A stretch of 64,000 bases of DNA from Tianweitania sp. UT-5YL-CI-8 (GCF_030010215.1 NZ_JASCRR010000009.1:124001-188000); one strand, 5' to 3'. Counted from the first letter of the stretch, positions 1 to 9,901 are shown. Notes: generated by a model from the letters alone, not told the origin. Numbers and translations are program-made.

Positions 1-893
1 ACGAAACACAGCGCCAGCGCGATGATCAGCATGTTGGCTACCCGCTCGCCAGGCGGGACGCTGACATAGCCCTTGCGCGCGACGGACAGGTTCGCATCGC
101 CGGTCGTGTCGGCGCCGAGACGTGACAACATTGCTATCATGACCACGGTCAGGGCAATTTGCGTCGCGGTCAGGGCGACGGCGCGCGCGGGGTCGAAATC
201 AAACCGCAGCGCCTGGTAGATCGCCACCTCGATGGTCGTTGCGCGCGGGCCGCCGCCCAGCACCAGAACGATGGTGAAGGAGGTGACGCACAGCATGAAC
301 ACCAGTCCGGCAATGCCCGGAATGGCGGCGCGCAGCACCGGCCATTCGACCAGCCGGAAGGTCGACCGCGCACCCATGCCAAGCTGGCTCGCCAGCCGCC
401 ATTGATCGGCGGGGACCGTCTGCAGCGCTTCCAAAAACAGCCGCGTCGCAAGCGGCAGGTTGAAAAAGACGTGCGCCACCAGAATACCGGACAGGCCGTA
501 AATGCCGGTCCACGGCGATCCTGTGACGGTCGATGCGATACCGGCGAAATAGCCGGCGCGACCGAATAGAGCGAGGATTCCGAGTGCTGCGACGATTGCC
601 GGCAGCGCCAGCGGGACGGCGAACAGCTTCAGGATCAGCCCTCGCCCGAAGAAACTGGGATGCCGCGACAGGGCGCGAGCAACCGCGATGGCGGGAAGGA
701 TGGACAGCATGGTCGACAGCACAGCCTGCCACAGCGTGAAACGCGCGATGCGGAAGAGATAGCTGTCGAATGCAGCAAGCGCCCCGGTGGGGTCCTTGGT
801 CGCTTCCACGCCCAGCCCGACAAACGCCCCGCCGATCAGCAGCGCGATGAAGGAGAGGGCGATAATACCGGGGAGGAGGCGGGAGCTAAGCAT
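1..893 (-). CDS. thiP: Thiamine ABC transporter permease ThiP (C-terminal part beyond window)
   Basis: An open frame runs from an ATG at 893 to the left edge without a stop, giving 297 residues. It is the inner-membrane permease of the ThiBPQ importer, moving thiamine or TPP delivered by ThiB. The visible part has about six hydrophobic segments and a typical permease EAA-loop region (residues near 165-200, with QLGMGA followed by PVLRAAIPGI). The family is usually about 520-540 residues with two such halves, so this is the first half only. It lies downstream of thiB on the same strand, 213 bp away, separated by a large inverted repeat. thiQ (ATPase) presumably follows outside the window. The assignment rests on the thiB neighbour, the riboswitch and the permease features together. 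Confidence 0.85.
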   Translation of the reverse strand, partial: MLSSRLLPGIIALSFIALLIGGAFVGLGVEATKDPTGALAAFDSYLFRIARFTLWQAVLSTMLSILPAIAVARALSRHPSFFGRGLILKLFAVPLALPAIVAALGILALFGRAGYFAGIASTVTGSPWTGIYGLSGILVAHVFFNLPLATRLFLEALQTVPADQWRLASQLGMGARSTFRLVEWPVLRAAIPGIAGLVFMLCVTSFTIVLVLGGGPRATTIEVAIYQALRFDFDPARAVALTATQIALTVVMIAMLSRLGADTTGDANLSVARKGYVSVPPGERVANMLIIALALCF

Positions 894-932
894 GAGGCCT
901 GCCCCCAAATCTAACCCTGCCTAGATGTACTA

Positions 933-1080
933 CACCCCCCTCTGTCCTGCCGGACATCTCCCCCTCAAGGGGGGAAATCGCTCTGACCGCAACGCTTCGC
1001 AAACATTGAGGACGCACCAGCGCAGTAACTGCTGATCTCCCCCCTTGAGGGGGAGATGTCCGGCAGGACAGAGGGGGGTG
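933..1080. repeat. 47-bp inverted repeat pair between thiB and thiP
   Basis: Arms at 933-979 and 1034-1080 are inverted copies with one visible mismatch, separated by a 54-bp loop. Each arm carries TCTGTCCTGCCGGACATC and a short C-run/G-run palindrome (CCCCCTCAAGGGGGG). This is the pattern of palindromic intergenic repeats in rhizobial genomes. In the thiB-thiP transcript it would fold into a very stable hairpin. Confidence 0.85.
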
Positions 1081-1106
1081 CAAATCAGACACTCAACCGA
1101 TGAGCC

Positions 1107-2105
1107 CTACCGGCTCATCACCGCCAGCCACTCGTCCACCCAGGCCTTGCGGTTGGCCGCGACATCTTCCGAAAGAATGAGCAGCGGCTTGCTCGGCTTC
1201 ACGAGCTTGTCAAACGCCGGGTTAAGCGGCTTGTCGGTGGCAGCCGCGGGCAGCATCCAGTTGGTCTCGGGAATGATATCCTGAAATTTCGGGCTCAGCA
1301 TGAAGTCCATGAATTCAGCCGCGAGCGGGTTTTTGGCGCCTGTGGTGGTGATGCCGGCGACCTCGACCTGCAGGTAATGACCTTCCTCGAAACTCGCCGC
1401 CTGATACTTTTCGCTGTTTTCCGCGATCATATGGTAGGCGGGCGAGGTCGTGTAGGACAGCACCATCGGCGCCTCGCCCTTGGTGAACAGGCCATAGGCC
1501 TCGCTCCAACCCGGAGTGACCGTCAGCACGCGGTCCTTCAGCTTGGCCCAGGCATCGCCGGCCTTGTCGCCATAGACCGCCTTGACCCACAAGACGAGGC
1601 CGAGACCGGGCGTCGAGGTGCGCGGGTCCTGGATGACGATCTTCTGCGTGGCATCGCCCTCGACCAGTTCTTTCAGGCTTTTGGGAGGGGTTTTCAGCGT
1701 TTCGGTATCGTAGACGACGGCGAAGTAGCCGTAATCATAGGGCAGGAACGTATCGTCGTTCCAGCCGCCGGGGATCTCGACCGGAGCGCTTGCCTTGCCG
1801 TGCGGCGCAAACAGCCCGGTGGCCTTGGCTTCCGCCGAAAGGTTCGTGTCGAGCCCGAGCACGATGTCGGCCTTGGTCGACGCGCCCTCCAGCTTGAGGC
1901 GGCTGAGCAGCGCGACACCATCGGCCACCGAAACGAAGTCGACCGCGCAGCTGCACTCGGCTTCGAAGGCCTTCTTGACCTGCGGTCCCGGCCCCCATTC
2001 GGCGGTGAAGCTTTCATAGGTGTAGACGGTCAGCTTGTCCTGCGCCAAGGCAGGTCCTGCAAGCAGCATGGTTGCGGAAACAAGCGGCAGAAACAACGAG
2101 CGCAT
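1107..2105 (-). CDS. thiB: Thiamine ABC transporter substrate-binding protein ThiB
   Basis: Periplasmic binding protein that captures thiamine and its phosphates and hands them to ThiP. The first 20 or so residues form a signal peptide ([21 protein letters not shown], cleavage before QDK). The mature start [18 protein letters not shown] is typical of ThiB, and the length (332 aa) fits the family. I chose the ATG at 2105 over the in-frame ATG at 2120 because the sequence between them (AAGGAAG) is a good ribosome binding site for the later ATG, and starting there removes a non-signal leader MKEVP. The gene is preceded by a TPP riboswitch, which supports the substrate. It is the first gene of a thiB-thiP(-thiQ) operon. 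Confidence 0.93.
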   Translation of the reverse strand: MRSLFLPLVSATMLLAGPALAQDKLTVYTYESFTAEWGPGPQVKKAFEAECSCAVDFVSVADGVALLSRLKLEGASTKADIVLGLDTNLSAEAKATGLFAPHGKASAPVEIPGGWNDDTFLPYDYGYFAVVYDTETLKTPPKSLKELVEGDATQKIVIQDPRTSTPGLGLVLWVKAVYGDKAGDAWAKLKDRVLTVTPGWSEAYGLFTKGEAPMVLSYTTSPAYHMIAENSEKYQAASFEEGHYLQVEVAGITTTGAKNPLAAEFMDFMLSPKFQDIIPETNWMLPAAATDKPLNPAFDKLVKPSKPLLILSEDVAANRKAWVDEWLAVMSR

Positions 2106-2162
2106 CGGCACTTCCTTCATCGAATTTGAAAGGGAATGAGGCGTCGTGTTGCCAGAACGTCT

Positions 2163-2260
2163 AATCCCTCCGCCGGTATCAACCGGATCAGGTTCAGCGG
2201 GTTGGCCGGGTTCCCCCTTTGCCTCTCAGCCGTGCGCATAAGCGACCGGCACCCCGTTAG
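2163..2260 (-). promoter_or_regulatory. TPP riboswitch (THI element) in the thiBP leader
   Basis: On the minus strand the leader reads ACGGGGTGCC, then GGCTGAGA, then CTGAACCTGATCCGG and TACCGGCGGAGGGA, which are the conserved blocks of the THI box in the right order. It ends about 55 nt before the thiB start. I see no terminator hairpin with a U-run between the element and thiB. Control of translation through a TTCCC stretch (near 2130) pairing with the AAGGAAG ribosome binding site is my inference. Confidence 0.95.
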
Positions 2261-2370
2261 AGCTATCGGTGACATAGGGCGCATTGTGGGATGGCGCAAG
2301 CCTTCTTTATGCCGGCTGAGCAACCCATCCCGGCCTTCCGTTTGCGCGGCTGCCCTGATAAGGCCACGCC

Positions 2371-3018
2371 ATGAGCCGTTTCATCGTCCTCCTCGGCGGC
2401 GACCTCGTCCGCACCCCGCGCCTCGACGCCCTGCTTGCCGGCGCCCGCATCGTCGCGGCCGACGCCGGAATGCGCCATGCCGAAACGCTGGGCGTCGTGC
2501 CGGAGCTATGGCTGGGCGATTTCGACTCCGTTCCAGACGGGCTGGCACCTCAGTTGCTCGACGTCCCGCGCGAAACTTTCCCGGTCGAAAAAGACCAGAC
2601 CGACGGCGAGCTGGCGGTATCCGCAGCGCTCCAGCGCGGCGCCACCGAACTCGTCCTCGCCGGTGCTTTCGGCGGGCCGCGCAGCGACCATGCCTTTCTA
2701 CACATGACGCTCGCCATGCGGCTCGCCGACGACGGCACGCCGACTGTGCTGACCAGCGGGGCGCAGGAAGGCACCCCGCTGCTCGCGGGCCGGACGACGC
2801 GCTTCGACTACGCCGACGGAACGGTCTTCTCCGTGCTGGCCTTTTCGGCCCTGTCGAACCTCACGGTGAAGGGTGCCAAATGGCCTCTTGAAGGGGTCGA
2901 AGTGCCCTTCGGGACCTCTTTAACTCTGTCAAATACGGTGCGCGGCACCCTCCAAATCGCCCTGAATCAGGGCCGTGCATTGCTTTTAGCCCATCCATTT
3001 CCGCAAGCAGGTTTTTGA
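2371..3018 (+). CDS. Thiamine pyrophosphokinase (thiamine diphosphokinase)
   Basis: Cytosolic enzyme that transfers pyrophosphate from ATP to thiamine, giving TPP in one step. The family signature blocks are present: ADAG (residues 31-34), LGDFDS (48-53), KDQTDGE (73-79), GGPRSDH (about 100-106), and a C-terminal SNTVRG that closes the thiamine-binding domain. At 215 aa the length is usual for bacterial TPKs. The start has AAGG 8 nt upstream. It is divergent from thiB and shares the 110-bp region beyond the riboswitch. This suits a salvage route in which imported thiamine is directly activated. It is followed 1 nt later by the ABC-F gene, so the two are probably co-translated. Confidence 0.93.
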   Translation: MSRFIVLLGGDLVRTPRLDALLAGARIVAADAGMRHAETLGVVPELWLGDFDSVPDGLAPQLLDVPRETFPVEKDQTDGELAVSAALQRGATELVLAGAFGGPRSDHAFLHMTLAMRLADDGTPTVLTSGAQEGTPLLAGRTTRFDYADGTVFSVLAFSALSNLTVKGAKWPLEGVEVPFGTSLTLSNTVRGTLQIALNQGRALLLAHPFPQAGF

Positions 3019-3019
3019 C

Positions 3020-4840
3020 ATGGCGCCTCCCCTTCTCAATCTCGACGGGATCAAGCTGACATTCGGCGGCACGCCGCTCTTGGACGGCGCGTCCCTGTCG
3101 GCCTCGGCCGGCGACAAGATCGCGCTGGTCGGCCGCAACGGTTCGGGCAAGTCCACTTTGCTCAAGATCGCCGCCGGCATGGTCGAACCGCAGGACGGCG
3201 AGGTGTTCCGCCAGCCTTCCGCCACGATACGCTACCTGCCGCAAGCCCCTGATCTGGAAGGGTTCGCGAATGTGCGGGCCTATGTCGAGGCCGGCCTGGG
3301 ACCTGCCGACGACCCCTACCGCGCCGCCTATCTGATGGAACATCTGGGTCTCACCGGCGACGAGGAACCGCAGGGACTGTCGGGCGGCGAGGCCCGCCGC
3401 GCAGCCTTGGCCCGCGTCATGGCGCCGGAACCCGACATCCTGCTGCTCGACGAACCGACCAACCATCTCGACCTTCAGGTCATCGAATGGCTGGAAGAGG
3501 AACTCGCCCGCTCGTCCTCCGCGCTGATCCTGATCTCGCACGACCGGCGTTTCCTCGAACGCGTCAGCCGCTCGACCGTCTGGCTCGACCGTGGCCAGAC
3601 CAAGCGGCTCGACCGGGGTTTCGGCCATTTCGAGGAATGGCGCGACACGGTTCTGGAGGAGGAAGAGCGCGAACAGCATAAGCTCGGCCGCCAGATCGTG
3701 CGCGAGGAGCATTGGCTGCGCTACGGTGTCACCGCGCGGCGCAAGCGCAACATGCGCCGGCTCGGCGAGTTGCAGACGATGCGCCAGCAGCACAAGAGCC
3801 ATCGCGGCGCGGAAGGCGTCGCCCAGATGGTGGCGAGCGAATCGACGGAATCCGGCAAGCTGGTGATCGAGGCCAAGAGCATCGACAAGAGTTTCGGCGA
3901 ACTGACCGTGGTCAAGGGGTTCTCCACCCGCATCCAGCGCGGCGACCGCGTCGGTCTCGTCGGACCGAACGGTGCGGGCAAGACCACCCTACTCAAGATG
4001 CTCATCGGCCAGTTGAAGCCCGATGCCGGCTCGGTGCGGCTCGGCGTCAATCTCGACATCGCCACGCTCGACCAGAAGCGCGAAGCGGTCGATCCGCAGG
4101 AGACGCTGGCCCAATATCTCACCGACGGGCGTGGTGAGAACCTCGTCATCAATGGCGAACAGCGCCATGTCGTCTCCTACATGAAGGACTTCCTGTTTCG
4201 GCCCGAACAGGCACGCACGCCGGTGCGCGAATTGTCCGGGGGCGAGCGCGCGCGGCTGATCCTGGCGCGGCTGCTGGCCCGTCCCGCCAACCTTCTGGTG
4301 CTGGACGAGCCGACCAACGATCTCGACATGGAAACGCTGGAGCTTCTGCAGGAACTGGTCGCCGGCTTTGCCGGTACCGTCATCCTGGTCAGCCACGACC
4401 GCGATTTCCTCGACCGTACCGTCACCAGCGTGATCGCGCCGGAGGGCGAAGGCCGCTGGACCGAATATGCCGGCGGTTACGCCGACATGCTGGCACAACG
4501 CGGCGGCACCAAGCTGGACGACCGCAAGGCCCAGCGCGCCAGGATGGCGAATGGCGAGCCGCAGCCTGCGAAGAACGAGACGTCCGCTCCGAAGGCTGCG
4601 ACGAAGAAGCTGTCCTTCAAGCAGAAATTCGCGCTCGAAAACCTCCCCCGACAGATGGAAGCGGTACAGGCCTCGATGGCGCGGATGGAAGACCAGATCG
4701 CCGATCCCGCCTTTTACCAGCGCGACCCGACCGGCTTCCAGAAGGCGATAGCCGCACTCGACAAGGAGCGCGCGACATTGGCCAAGATGGAAGAGGAATG
4801 GCTCGAACTGGAGATGCTGCGCGAGGAGCTGGAAGGCTGA
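3020..4840 (+). CDS. ABC-F family ATPase (Uup-like)
   Basis: A soluble protein with two ABC domains and no membrane segment. Domain 1 has Walker A GRNGSGKST (38-46), signature LSGGEARR and LLLDEPTNHLD. Domain 2 has GPNGAGKTT, signature LSGGERAR and LVLDEPTNDLD. The linker between domains is charged, as in ABC-F proteins that act on the ribosome. The last 100 residues (from about 505) are Lys/Glu-rich with coiled-coil character (KLSFKQKFALENLPRQMEA), which is the Uup-type C-terminal extension. At 606 aa it matches Uup. Likely role: translation-associated ATPase that binds the ribosomal E site or branched DNA; the exact substrate cannot be read from sequence. The ATG is 1 nt after the kinase stop codon. 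Confidence 0.9.
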   Translation: MAPPLLNLDGIKLTFGGTPLLDGASLSASAGDKIALVGRNGSGKSTLLKIAAGMVEPQDGEVFRQPSATIRYLPQAPDLEGFANVRAYVEAGLGPADDPYRAAYLMEHLGLTGDEEPQGLSGGEARRAALARVMAPEPDILLLDEPTNHLDLQVIEWLEEELARSSSALILISHDRRFLERVSRSTVWLDRGQTKRLDRGFGHFEEWRDTVLEEEEREQHKLGRQIVREEHWLRYGVTARRKRNMRRLGELQTMRQQHKSHRGAEGVAQMVASESTESGKLVIEAKSIDKSFGELTVVKGFSTRIQRGDRVGLVGPNGAGKTTLLKMLIGQLKPDAGSVRLGVNLDIATLDQKREAVDPQETLAQYLTDGRGENLVINGEQRHVVSYMKDFLFRPEQARTPVRELSGGERARLILARLLARPANLLVLDEPTNDLDMETLELLQELVAGFAGTVILVSHDRDFLDRTVTSVIAPEGEGRWTEYAGGYADMLAQRGGTKLDDRKAQRARMANGEPQPAKNETSAPKAATKKLSFKQKFALENLPRQMEAVQASMARMEDQIADPAFYQRDPTGFQKAIAALDKERATLAKMEEEWLELEMLREELEG

Positions 4841-4864
4841 GCTTGCCCGCTCAACGGCCTGCGC

Positions 4865-5040
4865 CTAGAGCGTTTCCTGCTTGGATTGAATCGTTCTGCC
4901 GGAGGGTTTCACGCTGGCGGGCGCCCGCCGTGTCAGCCCGCCTGCCCGATGCACCACATCGGGACTGGGCCGCCTTCCTTGCGGATCGCCTCGCCATCGG
5001 CGAAACAGAAAGGCTTCAATCTAAACAGGAAACGCTCTAG
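4865..5040. repeat. 176-bp inverted-repeat-bounded intergenic element (MITE-like)
   Basis: The left end CTAGAGCGTTTCCTG continues into TTGGATTGAA (4865-4890). The right end (5014-5040) is its inverted copy with a few mismatches. The interior is GC-rich with small palindromes and has no credible reading frame of its own. Terminal inverted repeats, small size and absence of coding point to a non-autonomous miniature element or a large rhizobial intergenic repeat. I see no clear target-site duplication. Confidence 0.6.
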
Positions 5041-5068
5041 ATTGAGGTTCTACCAAGGAGATCAGGCC

Positions 5069-5311
5069 ATGCCCGGACTTCAACGCGCAGCAAGTAAGTC
5101 GAGCCATTCAGACCTGCTGAACGAAGCAAGGGAGCTTGGTTTCGATGTCTCTCAGGTGGCTTCCTCAGACCTGCGACAGACGATCAAGGCCGAAAAAGAA
5201 CGGCGCTGGAAGCTTGAGAACAAAGAAGCGATCGAGGCCTGGAACGAGTTTATCGGTCGCGAGGGATTGCCTTGGCTGAATTCCGGTAGTTCTAGAAATT
5301 ACCCAACTTAA
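5069..5311 (+). CDS. Orphan CcdA-like antitoxin
   Basis: An 80-aa protein starting at an ATG with AAGGAG 8 nt upstream. Residues 13-68 resemble the C-terminal half of CcdA antitoxins: SDLLNEARELGFDVS, then KAEKERRWKLENKEAIEAWN and FIGREGLP. In CcdA this part wraps the CcdB toxin. The N-terminal DNA-binding ribbon is poorly recognisable and the tail after GLPW (residues 70-80) is not family-like, as if the end had been replaced. No ccdB lies downstream; instead there are 340 bp of palindromic repeats. Probably a remnant or stand-alone antitoxin. An upstream in-frame extension to 4886 runs through the inverted-repeat element and I do not favour it. Confidence 0.7.
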   Translation: MPGLQRAASKSSHSDLLNEARELGFDVSQVASSDLRQTIKAEKERRWKLENKEAIEAWNEFIGREGLPWLNSGSSRNYPT

Positions 5312-5330
5312 ATTTCAAACGCCTACGCAG

Positions 5331-5380
5331 CCCCTCATCCCCCTGCCGGGACCTTCTCCCCGTAAACGGGGCGAAGGGGT
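5331..5380. repeat. Rhizobial palindromic repeat, partial copy
   Basis: CCCCTCATCC leads into a hairpin CCTTCTCCCCG-TAAA-CGGGGCGAAGG. It is a half copy of the larger repeat at 5480-5605. Confidence 0.65.
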
Positions 5381-5479
5381 TATTCATCGCGGCTGGCGAA
5401 ACCGCCAACACTGGATATGGGTGAGCATCAAGGATGCATCTCCCGTCCCGCTTGCAGCAAAACAATCGCATATAATGTT

Positions 5480-5605
5480 CCCCCTCACCCGGCCTCCGCT
5501 TCGCTCGGCCACCCTCTCCCCGCTGGGGAGAGGAGAGCGGTCATCGCCGCACCCATCCCTTCTCCCAGCGGGGAGAAGGTGGCCCGAAGGGCCGGATGAG
5601 GGGGC
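5480..5605. repeat. Rhizobial palindromic intergenic repeat, full copy
   Basis: An inverted pair of about 50-bp arms: the left arm reads CCCCCTCACCCGGCC then CACCCTCTCCCCGCTGGGG, and the right arm reads CCTTCTCCCAGCGGGG then GGCCGGATGAGGGGG. With the partial copy before it, this fills most of the 340-bp stretch 5312-5651, in which I see no gene. Confidence 0.75.
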
Positions 5606-5651
5606 CTTATCGGTTAAGAAGTTTTACCGCGCCAGATCGTAAGCGGAAAAA

Positions 5652-7448
5652 TCAGCCCGCGCTTGCCGTCTGCCAGGCGCGCATTGCTTCTTCGAAAATC
5701 CGCTCCCCGGGCACGCCCTTTTCGAGCGTGAACAAGGCGCGGCGGCCGGATTTGTAGACCACCGGGATATCGATCCAGCTCTGCCGGCGCATCAGCGTCA
5801 GGTTCGCGTCGGTCTCGGCCTTGGTGTCGTTGAGAGCGACGAGGAAGAAGCCGTCGGCGATCTTGGCGGGAATGCCGAGCAACGCGTTGCCGGCGTCCTG
5901 TTCGGAGCTCTTCATAGCCACGCGCAGGATGTTCTCGATGCCGCCGCCTTCGAAACCATCCGGCGTCAGGAAGATCATCTCGATGATGTGGCTGGCCGGC
6001 AAGGTCTGGTCGGTGTTGCGGCGGATGGTCATGCGCAGTTGCACGTCCTTGCCCGGAATGGTCGCCTCGGCACGGATCGCAGGCTCTGGCGGCAGGTCGC
6101 CGCCGGGCGATTCCTGCACCACGCTCCAGACGACATTGCCCGGCTGCGCCGAGCCCTGCGCGACATTGGTGCGCTCCTCGTAGAAGATGGCCTTCTGAGC
6201 GACTGAGAGCGACTGATCGGCGGAAGCAGCCGGGGGCGGCGTCTCCGCCTGGGCGGGCTGCGCAGCTTCCGGAGCGGCGGGCGCAATCGGAGCCGCAGGT
6301 GGCGCCTGCGTCAACGCCGCGACAGAGGTGCCTTCGCCGACTCCGTTCTCGCCGGAGGCCGGACCCGCATCGACTTCGCTTCCATCGGCATTGAGACGCT
6401 GGGTGAATTTGCCCGGCTCGGCGTCCTGGGCGGGCGCGGCGGCCTGCTCGCTAGCCGGAGGCGTAGTCGCCGGTGCAGCAGCAGGCGGGGTTTCGGCCTG
6501 GGCAGGCGCCGCAGCCGGCTGAGCGGGCGTCTTGGGCTGCGCGGGAGCCTGATCCGCCGTTTCGGTTCCGCCCTGCGGTATCAGCGCGGCGATTGCGTCA
6601 CGGTTAAGCCACGCGCCGTAACCTGCGCCGCCGAGTGCGACGAGGACTACGGCCGCAATCAGAAGCCGGGCACCGCCGCGCTTTTTCTCGACATGGTCTT
6701 CGTCGGTATAGTCGTAATTGTCCGCCGACTGCCTCTCATCGTCCGCATCCGCGTGCAGGTCGCTGTCGTCGCCGGCGAGGACGGGACGTTGCCCGGAATC
6801 CCGCGGCGGCAGGGACAGGAATTCGTCGAGATCGTGCTCTTCCTGAGGTGTGACCACCGCAGCCGGCTTTGGCGCGGGTTTTGGCGCAATGGGTGTCGCA
6901 ACCGGTGATTCTGGCACATCGGCAACGACCGGCTCTGGTAGGGGCGTTTCTTTGGCGGGAGCCGGTGCCGGTTTCTGAACCTCTGGAACGGGAACAATGC
7001 GCGGCGTTTCCGCCACTGGCGATGGCGCTGGCCCCGCAGGCTTGGCTGATGATGCCGGCGGAACATCCGGCTTGCGCTCGGCGACGACGGGCGGCGGCGC
7101 GGGCACCACAGGAGGTGGGGCAGCCTTTTCGATAGGCTTTGGCTGGGCCGGCTGGGTCCGGTTGCGGTCGATGGATGAAAAGATGCTTTCGAGTTCCGCA
7201 AGCGGATCGTCCGGCTCGGGCGTAGGGGCCGGGATAGGCTTCGCGTAACCTGCTTCGACCGTGGCGATGGCATCCTCGAGCGACTGCGTCTGCCTTTGGG
7301 CGACGGCGGCCGGCGGCGGCGGCGTGATCGCCGCCAGCTTGTTGGCTATGGTCGTCCGTGCCTTGTCATAGACGCGCGCGCGCGTCTCGGGCGTCGTCTC
7401 GCCAAGTCCATCCAGCGCCTTTTTCAGGACCGCTACGAAATCTGCCAT
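5652..7448 (-). CDS. Unknown membrane-anchored Pro/Ala-rich protein
   Basis: A 598-aa protein I do not recognise. Residues 1-45 form a charged helical head (MADFVAVLKKALDGLGE). Residues 50-200 are a long Pro/Ala/Val linker and residues 203-255 are very acidic (DDSDLHADADDE). A single membrane helix follows at about 261-281 (ARLLIAAVVLVALGGAGYGA) and then a second Pro/Ala/Gln linker to about 425. The last 170 residues look folded and probably lie in the periplasm (LRMTIRRNTDQTLPASHIIE, then FTLEKGVPGERIFEEAM). The order is cytosolic head, tether, membrane, tether, periplasmic domain, which would allow signalling or envelope spanning. It lies 66 bp downstream of purA on the same strand, so it may be cotranscribed. 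The real reading frame is supported by codon bias and by sensible domain order. Confidence 0.8.
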   Translation of the reverse strand: MADFVAVLKKALDGLGETTPETRARVYDKARTTIANKLAAITPPPPAAVAQRQTQSLEDAIATVEAGYAKPIPAPTPEPDDPLAELESIFSSIDRNRTQPAQPKPIEKAAPPPVVPAPPPVVAERKPDVPPASSAKPAGPAPSPVAETPRIVPVPEVQKPAPAPAKETPLPEPVVADVPESPVATPIAPKPAPKPAAVVTPQEEHDLDEFLSLPPRDSGQRPVLAGDDSDLHADADDERQSADNYDYTDEDHVEKKRGGARLLIAAVVLVALGGAGYGAWLNRDAIAALIPQGGTETADQAPAQPKTPAQPAAAPAQAETPPAAAPATTPPASEQAAAPAQDAEPGKFTQRLNADGSEVDAGPASGENGVGEGTSVAALTQAPPAAPIAPAAPEAAQPAQAETPPPAASADQSLSVAQKAIFYEERTNVAQGSAQPGNVVWSVVQESPGGDLPPEPAIRAEATIPGKDVQLRMTIRRNTDQTLPASHIIEMIFLTPDGFEGGGIENILRVAMKSSEQDAGNALLGIPAKIADGFFLVALNDTKAETDANLTLMRRQSWIDIPVVYKSGRRALFTLEKGVPGERIFEEAMRAWQTASAG

Positions 7449-7514
7449 TCTCTACTCTCTCATCCCGGCGCGCGCCCCCGCCATTGGCCGCGTCATCGCC
7501 GGATATGGCCAAAA

Positions 7515-8813
<1,299 letters not shown>

Positions 8814-9007
8814 AGTTTCTTCCCTTCAGGCTTCGCGGGCGAGCCGCGAACGGTTCAAAAAGACAGGCCTCTATAGCGTCAAGAATCCCATTGCGCGACC
8901 TTTCTTTGCACCTTCAAGGCCCCGGAGGCACAACAATTTCCCGCTTTTGGGACCTTTACTTCCTCAAGCCCGGGCGGATAGGTGCCGCCTGGACCTGAGG
9001 GCATCGA

Positions 9008-9898
9008 ATGAACAGAACTGCCTATGCACTGCTGGCGCTGACGACATTGTTCTGGGCGGGCAATTCGATTGCCGGCAAATTGGCGGTGGGCCACGTCTCG
9101 CCCATGGTTCTCGTCACTCTTCGCTGGGCCGCTGTCACAGCAGCGCTTTTTTTGTTGAACAGACGTCAAGTCGCCACCGACTGGGCAGTCATCCGCCCAC
9201 GCTTGTACTATCTGCTCTTTCTCGGCGGGCTCGGTTTCACCGTCTTCAGCATCGCGCTGTATTATGCGCTGATCTACACCACGGCGATCAACTCCAGCAT
9301 CCTGCAGGGCGGCATGCCGCTCTTCGTTTTTGCGGCAAGCTTCTTGCTGTTCGGCAGCCGCATCCGGATCGAGCAGGCCATTGGCTTTCTCTTGTCCTTC
9401 ATCGGGGTCGTCGTCATCGCGCTGCGCGGCGACTTGGTGAACCTGATCACCCTCAACATTAATTTCGGCGATGCGCTGATGCTGGTGGCGATCATCGCCT
9501 ATGGCATTTACACCGCGGCCCTGCGCACCAAACCCATAATCCACTGGACCAGCCTGATGATCATGCTGTGCCTCGGCGCGTCCCTGACCGCGCTGCCATT
9601 TCTCGCCTTGGAGGTGGCGGCTGGCGCCACCATCCTGCCCGACCCGCTGGGCTGGCTGATCATCGGCTTCATCGTGCTGTTTCCGTCGCTGCTCGGCCAG
9701 GCTTTCTACATCCGCGCGGTGGAGCTGATCGGCTCGAACCGCGCCGGGTTGTTCATCAACCTCCTGCCGCTCTGGGGCGCGCTGCTGGCCGTCACCGTCA
9801 TCGGCGAGGAGTTTCACGTCTACCACGCGGTGTCGCTGGTGATGATCCTGGCCGGCATCGGTTTTGCGGAATATGGCGGCCGGAAACTGGCGCGGTAG
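9008..9898 (+). CDS. DMT-family (EamA) membrane transporter
   Basis: A 296-aa protein with ten predicted membrane helices in two five-helix EamA halves. The start (MNRTAYALLALTTLFWAGNS) and LRWAAVTAAL near residue 40 are typical of this group. Members export amino acids, metabolites or drugs; the substrate cannot be told. It stands alone: divergent from purA and convergent with the toxin gene, with only 3 bp between stop codons. Confidence 0.9.
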   Translation: MNRTAYALLALTTLFWAGNSIAGKLAVGHVSPMVLVTLRWAAVTAALFLLNRRQVATDWAVIRPRLYYLLFLGGLGFTVFSIALYYALIYTTAINSSILQGGMPLFVFAASFLLFGSRIRIEQAIGFLLSFIGVVVIALRGDLVNLITLNINFGDALMLVAIIAYGIYTAALRTKPIIHWTSLMIMLCLGASLTALPFLALEVAAGATILPDPLGWLIIGFIVLFPSLLGQAFYIRAVELIGSNRAGLFINLLPLWGALLAVTVIGEEFHVYHAVSLVMILAGIGFAEYGGRKLAR

Positions 9899-9901
9899 GG
9901 C

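Noticed and set aside
2105-2120. Upstream ATG (2120) as the thiB start
   Set aside because: The codons after it encode the ribosome binding site of the next ATG and place a non-signal leader before the signal peptide.
5069-5311. A complete CcdAB toxin-antitoxin module
   Set aside because: No CcdB-like frame is present on either strand within the next kilobase; only the antitoxin part remains.
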